NCBI RefSeq assembly: GCF_029504735.1
Contig: NZ_JAQFIP010000004.1
Coordinates: 1 to 64,000, forward strand
Direction of reading: 5' to 3'
DNA: 64,000 nt
From: Ereboglobus sp. PH5-10
GTDB taxonomy: Bacteria; Verrucomicrobiota; Verrucomicrobiia; Opitutales; Opitutaceae
The position numbers were made by a program, and so were the translations under genes. The notes under the pieces were generated by a model. The model was not told where the DNA came from, did not search any database, and worked only from the letters and a program-made list of their open reading frames with translations. This document shows positions 43,583 through 54,747 of this stretch, one piece after another. Numbering within the stretch: position 1 is the first letter of the stretch; each line of letters starts with the position of its first letter.

Positions 43583-45964
43583 ATGCGGGAAACCAAGGCA
43601 TTTCCTTACGCCGACGCCGATCCGCGACTCTGGTCGTGCGACGGGCCGGTTGTGTTTTTTCCGGTGCGGCATCACAGCCCCGCGTGCGCGCGCTTTGTCG
43701 GCGAACTCGTTCGCCGGCTCCGTCCCGCCGCCGTTCTCATCGAGGGCCCGTCCGATTTTAATCCGCGCCTGGGCGAACTGCTCGCGCCGCACACGCTGCC
43801 GATCGCGATCTACAGCTACTTCACCGACGCCGGGCAAAACCGGCGCGGCGCGTTTTATCCGTTTTGCGAATTCTCCCCCGAGTGGGTTGCGCTCCGCGCC
43901 GCCGCCGCGCTCAAAATCCCCGCCGAGTTCATCGACCTGCCGTGGAGCGAAACCGCCGCGCTCGATCGCGCCGCCAACCGTTACGCCGACGGCGCGCTCG
44001 GCCGCTCCTCCTACACCGCGCAACTCTGCCGCAGCCTCGGTGTGGACGACTGGGACACGCTTTGGGACACGCTCTTCGAAATCGACCCCGCGCTTTCGCC
44101 GGGCGAGTTTTTGCGCCGCTGCCACGCGTTCTGCCGCAACGCCCGCCTCGCCGACGGCGGCGCGAGCGCCGCCGACCTCGCGCGCGAGGCGTTCATGCTC
44201 TCGCGCATCTGCGCCGCGCTCGCGCGCCATCCGCGCGGCCCCGTGCTCGTCGTCACCGGCGGCTTCCACAGCTCCGCGCTCTTCGACGGCCTGTATTCGG
44301 AAAACGAATACAATGAAAACGCCGCCAGCCCGCCCGACGGTGCCATCGCGCCTGAACGGCAACCGCGCCCGCCCGACGGCGGGCACGGCATCGCGCTCAC
44401 GCCGTATTCCTACGAGCGCCTCGATTCTCTCACCGGCTACGAGGCCGGCCTCGTTAATCCCGGCTTCTATCACCGTGTCTGGCTGGATCATTCGCCGGGC
44501 GCGCACGCCGCGCTCCTCGCCGCCGCCGCGCAGTCGCTCCGCGCGCGCGGGCAAACCGCGAGCACCGCCGACCTCGTCGCGGTCGAGACCACCGCCGCCG
44601 CGCTCGCCACGCTGCGCGGCCACGCAATCGTCTGGCGCACGGACCTCGTTGACGCGCTCACGGGCGCGCTTGTGAAGGAGGAAATCGCCACGGCGGCGCG
44701 CGGCTCCGGCGCGGCGCGGCATCCGTTTCTCGACGCGCTGCACGCCGTGTTTCGCGGCGACGCGCGCGGACGCCTCGCGCCCGGCACGCCGCTTCCGCCG
44801 CTCGTCGCCGACATCGCCGCCGCGCTCCGCGCGCACGACATCGAGCCGCCCTCCCAGGAACGCCGCCTCGAACTCGCGCTCGACAAGCCCGCCGACATCG
44901 CCCGCTCGCACACGCTGCACCGCCTGCGCATCCTCGAAATCCCCGGCTTCGCGCGCACGGACGGCACCGACTTTACCGGGCGCGACGACCTCTCGCGTCT
45001 CTGGGAAACGTGGGCGCTTCGCTGGACGCCCGACTTCGACGCCGCGTGCATCGAGCGCTCGCTTTACGGCGCCGCGCTGCCGGACGCCGCCGGCGCGCGC
45101 CTTGTTGAAAACGCCGCGAGGATCGAGCGCGATGCCGATGCCGCCGCGCGCCTCCTGCTCGACGCCGCGCTCGCCGGCTGGCACGCCGGTTTTGCGCGAC
45201 TGCGCGCGCGTGTGATCGAGCTGCTTCGCGCCGACGCCTCCTTCGTGAGCGTGGCGCGCGCGCTCGGCCACCTGTATTATCTTTATCGTTACAACGATTC
45301 CGTCGCCACGGCCGCAGCCGCCGCGCGCGATGAAATCGCCGCGCTGCTCACCGAGTCCCACGCGCGCGCCATCTGGCTCCTCGAGGCGCAGGCGCCCGCG
45401 GCCGACGAAGCCGCGATCAAGGGTCTGCGCGCGTTGCTCGCCGCCGTCCACACCGCCGGCAAAACGCTCGCGTGGGACACCGCCGGGCTTGTCGCCACGC
45501 TGCGCCGCCTCTGCGCGACATCATCGCATCCGCCGCTCCTGCGCGGCGGCGCGGCGGGCGCGCTCTGGTCGCTTGGCGAGACGGGCCTCGCCGATATCCT
45601 GGGCCAAATCCCCTCCGCGCCCGACAAACTCGGTGATTTCCTGCAAGGCGTCTTCGCGCTCGCTCGCGAGGAGTCGCAACGCCACCCCGACCTGCTCCTT
45701 GCGATTGACCGCCACCTGCTCGCCTACGACACGGAAATGTTTCTCGCCGCGCTGCCCGCGCTCCGCCTCGCCTTCACCTATTTCACGCCCCGCGAAAAAG
45801 ACCACCTCGCCCGCCGCCTCCTCGAGGCGACCGGCGCGACCGCCGCCGCGCCGCTCCCGGCGCTCGCCGTTTCCCCCGCCGCCGCGGCCCGCGCGCTCGC
45901 CTTCGAATCCCGCCTCCAACAAGAACTGGCCCGCCACGGCCTCCGCGCTCCCCTCGTCAAATGA
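43583..45964 (+). CDS. DUF5682 family protein (YehM-like)
   Basis: Large cytoplasmic protein of 793 residues, unknown activity. The N-terminus GPVVFFPVRHHSPACARFV followed by VLIEGPSDF and VVTGGFHSSAL resembles the TraB/TIKI/EreA-type fold, where such His and Glu residues form the active site; this is inference from motifs. The C-terminal two thirds is Ala/Leu/Arg-rich and helical. It belongs to the MoxR-VWA-SWIM gene set and overlaps the VWA gene by 4 bases. Confidence 0.75.
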   Translation: MRETKAFPYADADPRLWSCDGPVVFFPVRHHSPACARFVGELVRRLRPAAVLIEGPSDFNPRLGELLAPHTLPIAIYSYFTDAGQNRRGAFYPFCEFSPEWVALRAAAALKIPAEFIDLPWSETAALDRAANRYADGALGRSSYTAQLCRSLGVDDWDTLWDTLFEIDPALSPGEFLRRCHAFCRNARLADGGASAADLAREAFMLSRICAALARHPRGPVLVVTGGFHSSALFDGLYSENEYNENAASPPDGAIAPERQPRPPDGGHGIALTPYSYERLDSLTGYEAGLVNPGFYHRVWLDHSPGAHAALLAAAAQSLRARGQTASTADLVAVETTAAALATLRGHAIVWRTDLVDALTGALVKEEIATAARGSGAARHPFLDALHAVFRGDARGRLAPGTPLPPLVADIAAALRAHDIEPPSQERRLELALDKPADIARSHTLHRLRILEIPGFARTDGTDFTGRDDLSRLWETWALRWTPDFDAACIERSLYGAALPDAAGARLVENAARIERDADAAARLLLDAALAGWHAGFARLRARVIELLRADASFVSVARALGHLYYLYRYNDSVATAAAAARDEIAALLTESHARAIWLLEAQAPAADEAAIKGLRALLAAVHTAGKTLAWDTAGLVATLRRLCATSSHPPLLRGGAAGALWSLGETGLADILGQIPSAPDKLGDFLQGVFALAREESQRHPDLLLAIDRHLLAYDTEMFLAALPALRLAFTYFTPREKDHLARRLLEATGATAAAPLPALAVSPAAAARALAFESRLQQELARHGLRAPLVK

Positions 45965-47115
45965 GTAATGTTTCCCCGCCATCTTCCGATGAACAAACCC
46001 GCGCGCGCCAGACGCGCTGGCGGCTTGTGCTTGGCGACGGCGTCGAATCCACGCTTGGCGGGCTTTCCGGCGAGGACGCCGAGCGCGATGCCGCGCTCGC
46101 CTACCTCTACAACCGCGAATACTCCCCCGGGCGCAACGTCCGCGGCGGCCATCCCGCCGGCGATCTCGGCGAATCGCGGCTCACCGTGCCCGAGTGGATC
46201 AACCACGTTCACCGCCTCTTTCCGCAAAAGACAATCGAGCGAATCGAGCGCGACGCGCTGGAGCGTTACCAGCTTCAGGAAATGGTCACCAACCCCGACC
46301 TGCTCGCCCGCGCGCAGCCCAGCCAGACGCTCCTCAAGGCCGTGCTCCACACCAAGCACCTCATGAACGAGCAAGTGCTCGCGCTCGCCCGCGACCTCGT
46401 GCGCCGCGTCGTCGCGCAGCTCATGGAAAAACTCGCCTCCGAGGTGCGCCAGCCCTTCAGCGGCGCGCTCGACCGCCGCCGCCGCTCGCTCGTCAGGGTT
46501 GCCAAAAATTTCGACATCCGCACCACGCTCCGCCGCAACCTCAAGCACTGGCGGCCCGACGAAAAACGCCTCGTCCTCCAAACGCCGCACTTCTACTCGC
46601 GCGTGCGCCGCCAGACCGACCGCTGGCAGCTCGTCATCCTCGTCGATGAATCCGGCTCCATGCTCGACAGCGTCATCCACGCCGCGATCACCGCCGCCTG
46701 CTTCTGGAATCTCCGCGCGCTGCGCACGCACCTCGTGCTCTTCGACACCGCCGTCGTCGATGTCACGGAGCACTGCGTCGATCCCGTCGAGACGCTCATG
46801 AAAGTGCAGCTCGGCGGCGGCACCGACATCGGCCGGGCGCTCAACTACGCGCATTCGCTCATCGACAATCCGCGCCGCGCCATCGTGCTGCTCGTCACCG
46901 ACTTCTTCGAGGGCGCGCCCGTCGGGCGCCTCTACGCCGAGGCGCGCCGCATCATCGGCGGCGGCTCCACGCTCCTGGGCCTTGCCGCGCTCGACCCCGA
47001 CGCGCGCCCGCGTTACGACGAGCACGTCGCGCGCCAGCTCGCGCAACTCGGCGCGCACGTCGGCGCCATGACCCCCGGCGAGCTCGCCGAATGGATCGCC
47101 CAAAAAGTCGGCTGA
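45961..47115 (+). CDS. VWA-domain protein (YehP/CoxE-like)
   Basis: 384 residues with a C-terminal von Willebrand A domain. The MIDAS motif is DESGS at about 229-233 (VILVDESGSM), with the threonine in GGGTDIGRAL and the aspartate in LLVTDFFEG. The N-terminal half is helical. VWA proteins of this class normally work as the partner of a MoxR ATPase, which is encoded two genes upstream. No signal peptide is present, so it is cytoplasmic. Confidence 0.85.
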   Translation: MSNVSPPSSDEQTRARQTRWRLVLGDGVESTLGGLSGEDAERDAALAYLYNREYSPGRNVRGGHPAGDLGESRLTVPEWINHVHRLFPQKTIERIERDALERYQLQEMVTNPDLLARAQPSQTLLKAVLHTKHLMNEQVLALARDLVRRVVAQLMEKLASEVRQPFSGALDRRRRSLVRVAKNFDIRTTLRRNLKHWRPDEKRLVLQTPHFYSRVRRQTDRWQLVILVDESGSMLDSVIHAAITAACFWNLRALRTHLVLFDTAVVDVTEHCVDPVETLMKVQLGGGTDIGRALNYAHSLIDNPRRAIVLLVTDFFEGAPVGRLYAEARRIIGGGSTLLGLAALDPDARPRYDEHVARQLAQLGAHVGAMTPGELAEWIAQKVG

Positions 47116-47165
47116 GCAACACCGACCCAACAAAAACATTTTCCCAAATTTCAAAAACGAAACCC

Positions 47166-49202
47166 ATGCGCGCCGACCTTCTCGCACTCAACGACGACGA
47201 TCTCGCCTCGCTCGCGAACCGAGGCCTCGCCCGGCGCGCGCGCCAGGAGGCCGAATCGTCCGCGCTCGCGTGCGAGTTTGGGGAGACGCCCGCGGGCGAC
47301 ATCACCGCGCGCTGGTCGGACGGCCCCGAATGCCGCCTGCCCGCCGGCGCGCGCCTCACCGACGCGCGCTGCACCTGCCCCTCGACAACGCTCTGCCGGC
47401 ACGTCCTGCGCACCGTCATCCGTTACCAGCTTTCGCAAACCCCCGCGCCGGCGCCCAAGGGCGAAAACACGTCCGTGTCCGCGAATGCCGAATGGTCGCC
47501 CGCCGAAATCACCGACGCGCAACTCGACGCGTTTTTTTCGCCCGCCGAGCTCGCGCGCTGGCGGCGCGACTTCGAAGCCGGCCACGTCATCCAAGTCTGG
47601 ACGGGCGCGAAGCCGCGCGCGCACCTGCACACGCTTGGCTGCACGGTTAATTTTCTCGTGCCGCGCGATCCCCGCTACGCCGTGTGCGATTGCGCCGCCA
47701 CCGCGCCCTGCGGCCACGCGCTGCTCTCCATTTGGGCCGCGCGCAAAATGCCCGCCGGGCAAACCGCGGCGCTCGTCTCCACCGCGCCGGAAATTTCCGC
47801 CGCGCCCGATGACGCCGCGCTCTCCGTGCTCGGCCAGATCGAGGCGGAACTCGCCGCTTTCGCCGCCACCGGGCTCGCCCGCTCCTCGCCGCTCCAGGCC
47901 GACACCTGGCGCCGCCTTTCCACGCTCGCGCGCGACGCCGCGCTCGTCTGGCCCGCCGACGCGCTGCACGACATCGCGGAACTCCACACCGCCTACCTCG
48001 CGCGCGACGCCCGCTTCGCGCCGCGCGATTTTCTCGCGCTCGCCGCCGAGCTTCTCCAGCGCGCCAACGCCATCCGCTCGGGCGTGTCGCCGGTGCCGCC
48101 GCTTTTCATTCGCGGCACGCCGCGCGACCGCGAGACGGAAATCGCCTCCGCGCGCCTGATCGGCCTCGGCTGCGCCGCTCGCACCTGGAAAACGGGAACG
48201 GAAATTTCCGCCTACCTCCAGGATGCCGACACCGGCACCACGCTCGCCATCACGCGCGCCTTCGCGCACGAGCCGGGCGGGACGCCGAAAAGTTTTGCCG
48301 CGCTCGCCCGCACCTTCGCGCTCAAGGGCGCCACGCTCGCCGCCATCGGGCGCGGCCAGCTTCTCGTCAAGGGCGGGCGCCGCTCGCCCTCCGGCCGCTT
48401 CATCGCCGGCCGCGCGCCGGTGAGCGTGACGCCGCAGGCCTGCGCGTGGGAGACGCTCCGCGCGCCGCTGCTCGTTTCCAGTTTCGCCGCGCTGCGCGAG
48501 CAACTCCGCGCCGAGCCGCCCGCCGCGCTCGGTCCGCGCCGCGTCGCCGCGCGCCTCGCCGTGTGCCCCGTCGCGGGCGCGGGCGAGGTCGTATTTTCCG
48601 TCGCGTCGCAGGAAATCCGCGCGCGCCTCGCCGACGCCGAGGGCGGCACGGCGGTCCTCGCGCACCCCTGCGTGACGCGCGCCTCCGCCGGCAACGAGTC
48701 GCTTCTCGCCGCGTTGCGCGCCACGCCCGGCAACGTGCGTTTTGTATGCGCGCAGGCCCGGCTTGAGGGCGCGGAGCTCGTGCTCGCGCCGCTGAGCGTC
48801 GTTTTTGAAAACGCCTCCGGGCGCACCTGCATCCAGCCGTGGGTTGACGACGCGCCGCCGCAAAGCGGCCCGGACAACCGGCCCGCGACCGCCGAAAAAC
48901 TTCCCGCGTCGTTGTCAACCGCCGCAACCTCCGCCGACGCGCTGCACGATTACATCGACGAATTGCAGGAGCACCTCGCCGAGACGTGGCTGCTCGGCCC
49001 GTCCGCGACCGCCGCCGAAAGCGCGCGCCTCGCCGCGCTCGGGCGCTCGCTCGGCCTGGACGCGCTCGTGCCGGACGCGAACGGTTTTGCCAAAAACACC
49101 GGCGCGCTGCTCGCGCTCACCGTCGCCGCCGATTTTGCGTTTCGCGAATACGCGGCGCTGGAAAATTTCCGGATTCTTCCACCGCCTTTTACATCGCATT
49201 AA
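47166..49202 (+). CDS. Double SWIM zinc-finger protein (YehQ-like)
   Basis: 678 residues with two SWIM-type CxC...CxH motifs: C69-x-C71 with C77-x-H79 (CTCPSTTLCRH) and C174-x-C176 with C182-x-H184 (CDCAATAPCGH). SWIM domains bind zinc and are linked to DNA or protein binding. The remainder is Ala/Arg-rich with no catalytic motif I recognise. The ATG at 47166 avoids a 25-residue extension overlapping the VWA gene. It lies 50 bases after the VWA gene. Confidence 0.8.
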   Translation: MRADLLALNDDDLASLANRGLARRARQEAESSALACEFGETPAGDITARWSDGPECRLPAGARLTDARCTCPSTTLCRHVLRTVIRYQLSQTPAPAPKGENTSVSANAEWSPAEITDAQLDAFFSPAELARWRRDFEAGHVIQVWTGAKPRAHLHTLGCTVNFLVPRDPRYAVCDCAATAPCGHALLSIWAARKMPAGQTAALVSTAPEISAAPDDAALSVLGQIEAELAAFAATGLARSSPLQADTWRRLSTLARDAALVWPADALHDIAELHTAYLARDARFAPRDFLALAAELLQRANAIRSGVSPVPPLFIRGTPRDRETEIASARLIGLGCAARTWKTGTEISAYLQDADTGTTLAITRAFAHEPGGTPKSFAALARTFALKGATLAAIGRGQLLVKGGRRSPSGRFIAGRAPVSVTPQACAWETLRAPLLVSSFAALREQLRAEPPAALGPRRVAARLAVCPVAGAGEVVFSVASQEIRARLADAEGGTAVLAHPCVTRASAGNESLLAALRATPGNVRFVCAQARLEGAELVLAPLSVVFENASGRTCIQPWVDDAPPQSGPDNRPATAEKLPASLSTAATSADALHDYIDELQEHLAETWLLGPSATAAESARLAALGRSLGLDALVPDANGFAKNTGALLALTVAADFAFREYAALENFRILPPPFTSH

Positions 49203-49232
49203 CGCGCCGAAATCCGTTGCCTCGTGCGCATC

Positions 49233-52200
49233 ATGACCACCCGCACGTTTGAATTCTCCGACGGTTCCTCCAACAAATTCTGGACAATCACACTCGACGG
49301 CAAGGCGCACACCGTGAACTACGGACGCATCGGCACGGCGGGCCAGACGCAGACAAAGGAGTTCGCCTCCGACTCCGACGCGCAAAAGTCGTTCGACAAG
49401 CTCGTCGCCGAAAAAACGAAAAAGGGTTACGTCGAAAAAACCGCCGGCGCGCCCCTGGCGCCCGTTGCTCCCGTTGCGAAAAAAGAAAAACCCGCGCCCG
49501 TCGCGGTCGCGAAGAAGGAGGCGGTTCCCGCGCAACCGGCCGCCGCGCCGGCTGCCGCACCCGAACCGGCGCCGGCGTTTTCCACCAACGCCGCGTTGCG
49601 CCGCGAGATCGACCTTGATGCCGCCGATTGGGCGGCCGTGCCGGAGGATTTTCCGCTGCCCGACGGCGCGGTTCGCGTGCTGTCCGCCGCGCTCACACCG
49701 CCGCCGCCCGCGAAGCCGTTTGACCTGGAGGATTGCCTGAAGCGACTCGCGACCAAGGTGCGCGCGCGCTCATACGGCTGGGAGTGGGATTTTACCGCCG
49801 CGCTGCCCGACACGCAGCTTTCGCGCGAGGAGGCGGAGTTCTGGTGCTCGGTCATGCTCGCGCCGCGCAAACGCGATGAGAAACCCGCCGAGCACGCCGA
49901 AAAAATCCGAAAGGAAAACACCGTGTTCACCGGAAAGGCGCCGGCGGCGCTCGATACAAAAAACAATTATGTGCCGGCCGAGTTTGTCCGTTGCCTCGCG
50001 GTTTTGCTGACGCCCGCCGAGTTGATCGAATACATGTTCCGCCCGGTTGTGGGACGCGGCTTTGGTTTTCAAATGACGCGCATGCGCGTTTACCGCGACG
50101 GGTTTCGCAAATACGTTTTCCCGTGGCTGACCGCCGCGGAGCGCGCCGCGTGGAAGGAGGCCGCCAAGGCCGCGTGGAATTCCGCCGTGTGGCCGGCTGA
50201 TTTTTACGCCACTCCGCCGGCGGCGTTTATGTTCGGCGTGATGTTCGGCCTGCGTGACGAGGCGCGCGCGCTTGTCGAGGGCTGGGCGGACAACCTTTAC
50301 ACCGCCGACACCTCGTGGGATCACGCGCACTACCATTGCCCGCAGGAAATCGTGCTCGGCCTCGGCACGCCCGAGCTTGTCGCGTTTCACATGCGCCGCC
50401 TGAAACTGCCGCTCAACCGGCCTGTTTACATCCGCGGTTTTCTCGCGCGCACCGGGCTCACCGCGCTCGACGTCATCGCGCGCAGCATCGCCGCAATCGG
50501 CAAAAAGGAGGATGCCGAGGAATTGTTCGCCGAGTTCGCGCGCGTGCACGCGCCCGAGGCCGCGCCGCACATGCTCGACCTCGCGCACAACTCAAAAGCC
50601 CCGCGCTCCTCGCGCGAATGGCTCGACGCGCATCCCGCCGAAAGCGTGGCCGGGCTGATCCCCGTCGCCGCCGGGGGCGGCAAGGGCGCGGCGGCCGCCG
50701 TCGATTATCTCAACACGCTCAAGCGCCGCGGAGCCTCCGCGCTCATCGAGACGCAGCTCGCGCATTTCCCCGCCGACACCGTCGCACGCATCCGCGCGAG
50801 CGTGCTCGATGTCGTTGAAAAAGTTTACCCGGCGCTGCCGCCGGAAAAAATTCCCGCGTGGTGGGGCGGGGCGCTCGCCGCCGCGCCGCTTGGAAAAAAC
50901 AAGAGGCCCGCGTGGGTGAAACTGCCCGACTTGACGCCGCTCATTCTCGACATCGAGGGCGGGCAATACGCGCTCGGCGAGGCGCAACTCGGCGAGGTGA
51001 TCGCCGCGCTCCAGGCGAGCACGCCGGAGCAAAAACACCCGCTCGCCGTCGCGCTTCGCGAACACGCCGAGGCCGACAGCCTCGACGCGTTTGGTTGGCG
51101 GCTGTTCGAGCTCTGGCTCGGCGAGGGCGCGCCCGCAAAGGAGAAATGGGCGTTTCTCGCGCTCGGACTTCTCGGAGGCGACCGCTCCGTGCTCAAACTC
51201 GCGCCGCTCGTCCGCGTGTGGCCGGGCGAGTCGCAGCACCAGCGCGCCGTCACCGGGCTCGAAGTGCTGCGCGCAATCGGCACCGACACCGCGCTCATGC
51301 AGATAAACGGCATCGCGCAGAAGGTGAAATTCAAGGGCATCAAGGAGCGCGCCGCGCAGTGCATGGAGGCGATCGCGGAGACGCGCGGCATGTCGCGCGC
51401 GCAGTTGGAGGATCGCATCGTGCCGGATTGCGGACTCGATGAGCGCGGCTCGCGCGTGTTCGACTTCGGCCCGCGCCAGTTCCGCTTCATCCTCGGCCCG
51501 GAGATGAAACCGATGATCCGCCATGCCGACGGCACGATCAAATCCGACCTGCCAAAACCCGGCGCGAAGGACGACGCCACGCTCGCGCCCGCCGCCGTGG
51601 CCGAATGGAAGTTGTTGAAAAAACAAATCGCCGAGGTTGCGAAAATCCAGGCCGTGCGGCTGGAGCAGGCGATGGTCACCGGGCGCCGCTGGGCTCCGGG
51701 CGAATTCCTGCAACTGATCGTAAAACAACCGCTGATGATCAACCTCGCGCGCCTGCTGCTCTGGGGCGTTTACGACGCGCGGGGCAAACTCACCGGCGCG
51801 TTTCGCGTGACGGAGGACCAGACTTTCGCCGACGAGAACGACGCCGATTTCGCGCTTCCCGGCGACGCGGCGGGCGCGACCATCGGGCTCGCGCACCCAC
51901 TGCAAATGTCCGGGCAAAGGCAACTCCTCGACCAGTGGGGGCAGATATTTGGCGACTACGAAATCGTGCCGCCCTTCGCGCAACTCGGACGGACGATTCA
52001 CACGCTCGCGCCGGAGCACGCGCAGGGCGCGGAGATCAAGCACCTCGCCGCGCGCGGAAAACTCGTGGCGCAGACGCTTGTGTTTGGCCTGGAAAAACTC
52101 GGCTGGCAGCGCGGCATACCGCAGGACGCGGGCTGGGTGAACGAGCACACGAAGCAATTCCCCGGAGCGGACATCACGGCGGTGATCAACTACGACGAAG

Positions 52201-52388
52201 GGTTTTCGGTTGGCTATTGGGAAGGCGCGGGCGAGCAGACGATCGAGCGCGTGTTTTTTGTGCCCGGCCTTTACACGCCGCGCATGTATCCCGACCACAA
52301 AAACGCAATCCCGCTCGCGCAAGTTGACGCGCTCGTGCTCAGCGAAGTGCTCAACGACTGCGAGCTGTTGCTGATGAAGGCGAAGTGA
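49233..52388 (+). CDS. WGR-DUF4132 protein (MolR/YehI-like)
   Basis: 1051 residues. An N-terminal WGR domain (about residues 1-70, FEFSDGSSNKFWTITLDGK and YGRIGT, with Tyr in place of the W) is followed by a Pro/Ala/Lys-rich linker to about 115. A long helical HEAT-like region and a C-terminal DUF4132 domain (about 720-1050: FDFGPRQFRFILGPEM, GRRWAPGEFLQLIV, HPLQMSGQRQLLDQWGQIF) complete it. WGR domains in PARPs bind DNA ends. E. coli MolR and YehI have the same two domains. An upstream GTG at 49224 would add only three residues. It closes the MoxR locus. Confidence 0.85.
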   Translation: MTTRTFEFSDGSSNKFWTITLDGKAHTVNYGRIGTAGQTQTKEFASDSDAQKSFDKLVAEKTKKGYVEKTAGAPLAPVAPVAKKEKPAPVAVAKKEAVPAQPAAAPAAAPEPAPAFSTNAALRREIDLDAADWAAVPEDFPLPDGAVRVLSAALTPPPPAKPFDLEDCLKRLATKVRARSYGWEWDFTAALPDTQLSREEAEFWCSVMLAPRKRDEKPAEHAEKIRKENTVFTGKAPAALDTKNNYVPAEFVRCLAVLLTPAELIEYMFRPVVGRGFGFQMTRMRVYRDGFRKYVFPWLTAAERAAWKEAAKAAWNSAVWPADFYATPPAAFMFGVMFGLRDEARALVEGWADNLYTADTSWDHAHYHCPQEIVLGLGTPELVAFHMRRLKLPLNRPVYIRGFLARTGLTALDVIARSIAAIGKKEDAEELFAEFARVHAPEAAPHMLDLAHNSKAPRSSREWLDAHPAESVAGLIPVAAGGGKGAAAAVDYLNTLKRRGASALIETQLAHFPADTVARIRASVLDVVEKVYPALPPEKIPAWWGGALAAAPLGKNKRPAWVKLPDLTPLILDIEGGQYALGEAQLGEVIAALQASTPEQKHPLAVALREHAEADSLDAFGWRLFELWLGEGAPAKEKWAFLALGLLGGDRSVLKLAPLVRVWPGESQHQRAVTGLEVLRAIGTDTALMQINGIAQKVKFKGIKERAAQCMEAIAETRGMSRAQLEDRIVPDCGLDERGSRVFDFGPRQFRFILGPEMKPMIRHADGTIKSDLPKPGAKDDATLAPAAVAEWKLLKKQIAEVAKIQAVRLEQAMVTGRRWAPGEFLQLIVKQPLMINLARLLLWGVYDARGKLTGAFRVTEDQTFADENDADFALPGDAAGATIGLAHPLQMSGQRQLLDQWGQIFGDYEIVPPFAQLGRTIHTLAPEHAQGAEIKHLAARGKLVAQTLVFGLEKLGWQRGIPQDAGWVNEHTKQFPGADITAVINYDEGFSVGYWEGAGEQTIERVFFVPGLYTPRMYPDHKNAIPLAQVDALVLSEVLNDCELLLMKAK

Positions 52389-52674
52389 GGCGGGGCGGAG
52401 GCGGTCTGCCACCGCTTCCACTTTATTTCACCTCACCAGATCGGCAGCACGTTTTGTATCAGCGCGTCGCCGATGCCGATCAGCGCGGCGCCGGCAGGCT
52501 TGAGAGTCCTTTCTGTTTTTTGTTTTTTTGGGTGGGCTCACCCACGAATTACGCGCCGAAAAATGACCCACAAATACGCACACAAACCACGTTCGTTTCC
52601 TGTCAAAACGGGCCTCAAGGGGTCGCAAAGGGGGCTCGCAAATACGCAAGGCACCGCCAATGCCGCATTAGTCA
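52389..52674. other. Intergenic region after the WGR gene
   Basis: No gene is supported in this stretch. Open frames crossing it also run through the tRNA and terminator and have no family resemblance. Confidence 0.5.
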
Positions 52675-52708
52675 CAAAAAAGCACCTCCGGACACATCCG
52701 GCGGCGGC
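52675..52708 (-). terminator. tRNA-Ala terminator
   Basis: On the minus strand the hairpin GCCGCCGGA-TGTG-TCCGGAGGTGC, with one mismatch, is followed by a T6 run, starting a few bases after the tRNA CCA end. Confidence 0.65.
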
Positions 52709-52715
52709 GCACTTT

Positions 52716-52791
52716 TGGTGGACCCGATCAGAATCGAACTGACGACCTCCTCAATGCCATTGAGGCGCTCTGCCAACTGAGCTACGAGCCC
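52716..52791 (-). tRNA. tRNA-Ala (anticodon GGC)
   Basis: A 76-base cloverleaf: acceptor GGGCTCG pairs with CGGGTCC with two G-T wobbles, the D-arm contains AGCTCAGTTGGCAGAGC, the anticodon loop ATGGCAT gives anticodon GGC, the T-arm contains GTTCGATTC, and CCA is encoded. It reads GCC/GCU alanine codons. Its last 16 bases recur alone at 5255-5270. Confidence 0.97.
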
Positions 52792-52963
52792 GTAACCAAA
52801 GTGGGGCGTGAGAATCAAAGTTTCGCCGTCAAATGCAAGGACTTTTTTGCCCCATTTTTTTCTCCACGCCCCCAAGCCCCCCGCATTCGAAAAATTTCCC
52901 GCCCCTCAAACTTACTTTTTCTTGTAACGTGTCCGCCTCACCGCATATCCATTACCTTTCCCG

Positions 52964-54601
<1,638 letters not shown>

Positions 54602-54680
54602 GCGGCCCCACGGCAAGCCGGCACGCGGCGGAAGCCCGAGTGTTTCGACTGCGAAAAAGACGCCGCTTGCCCATGCAAAA

Positions 54681-54715
54681 AAACGCCGGACGCGCTTGAT
54701 GCGTCCGGCGTTTTT
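54681..54715. terminator. Bidirectional terminator between pyrG and ilvC
   Basis: ACGCCGGACGC (54683-54693) and GCGTCCGGCGT (54701-54711) form a perfect 11-bp stem with a 7-base loop. It has an A run before it and a T run after it, so it can stop both convergent genes. Confidence 0.85.
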
Positions 54716-54747
54716 GTTGAAACGATGCGATGCGCTCGCCTCCCGTA

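Noticed and set aside
52385-52780. 131-codon frame downstream of the WGR gene
   Set aside because: It reads through the tRNA and its terminator and lacks any motif.
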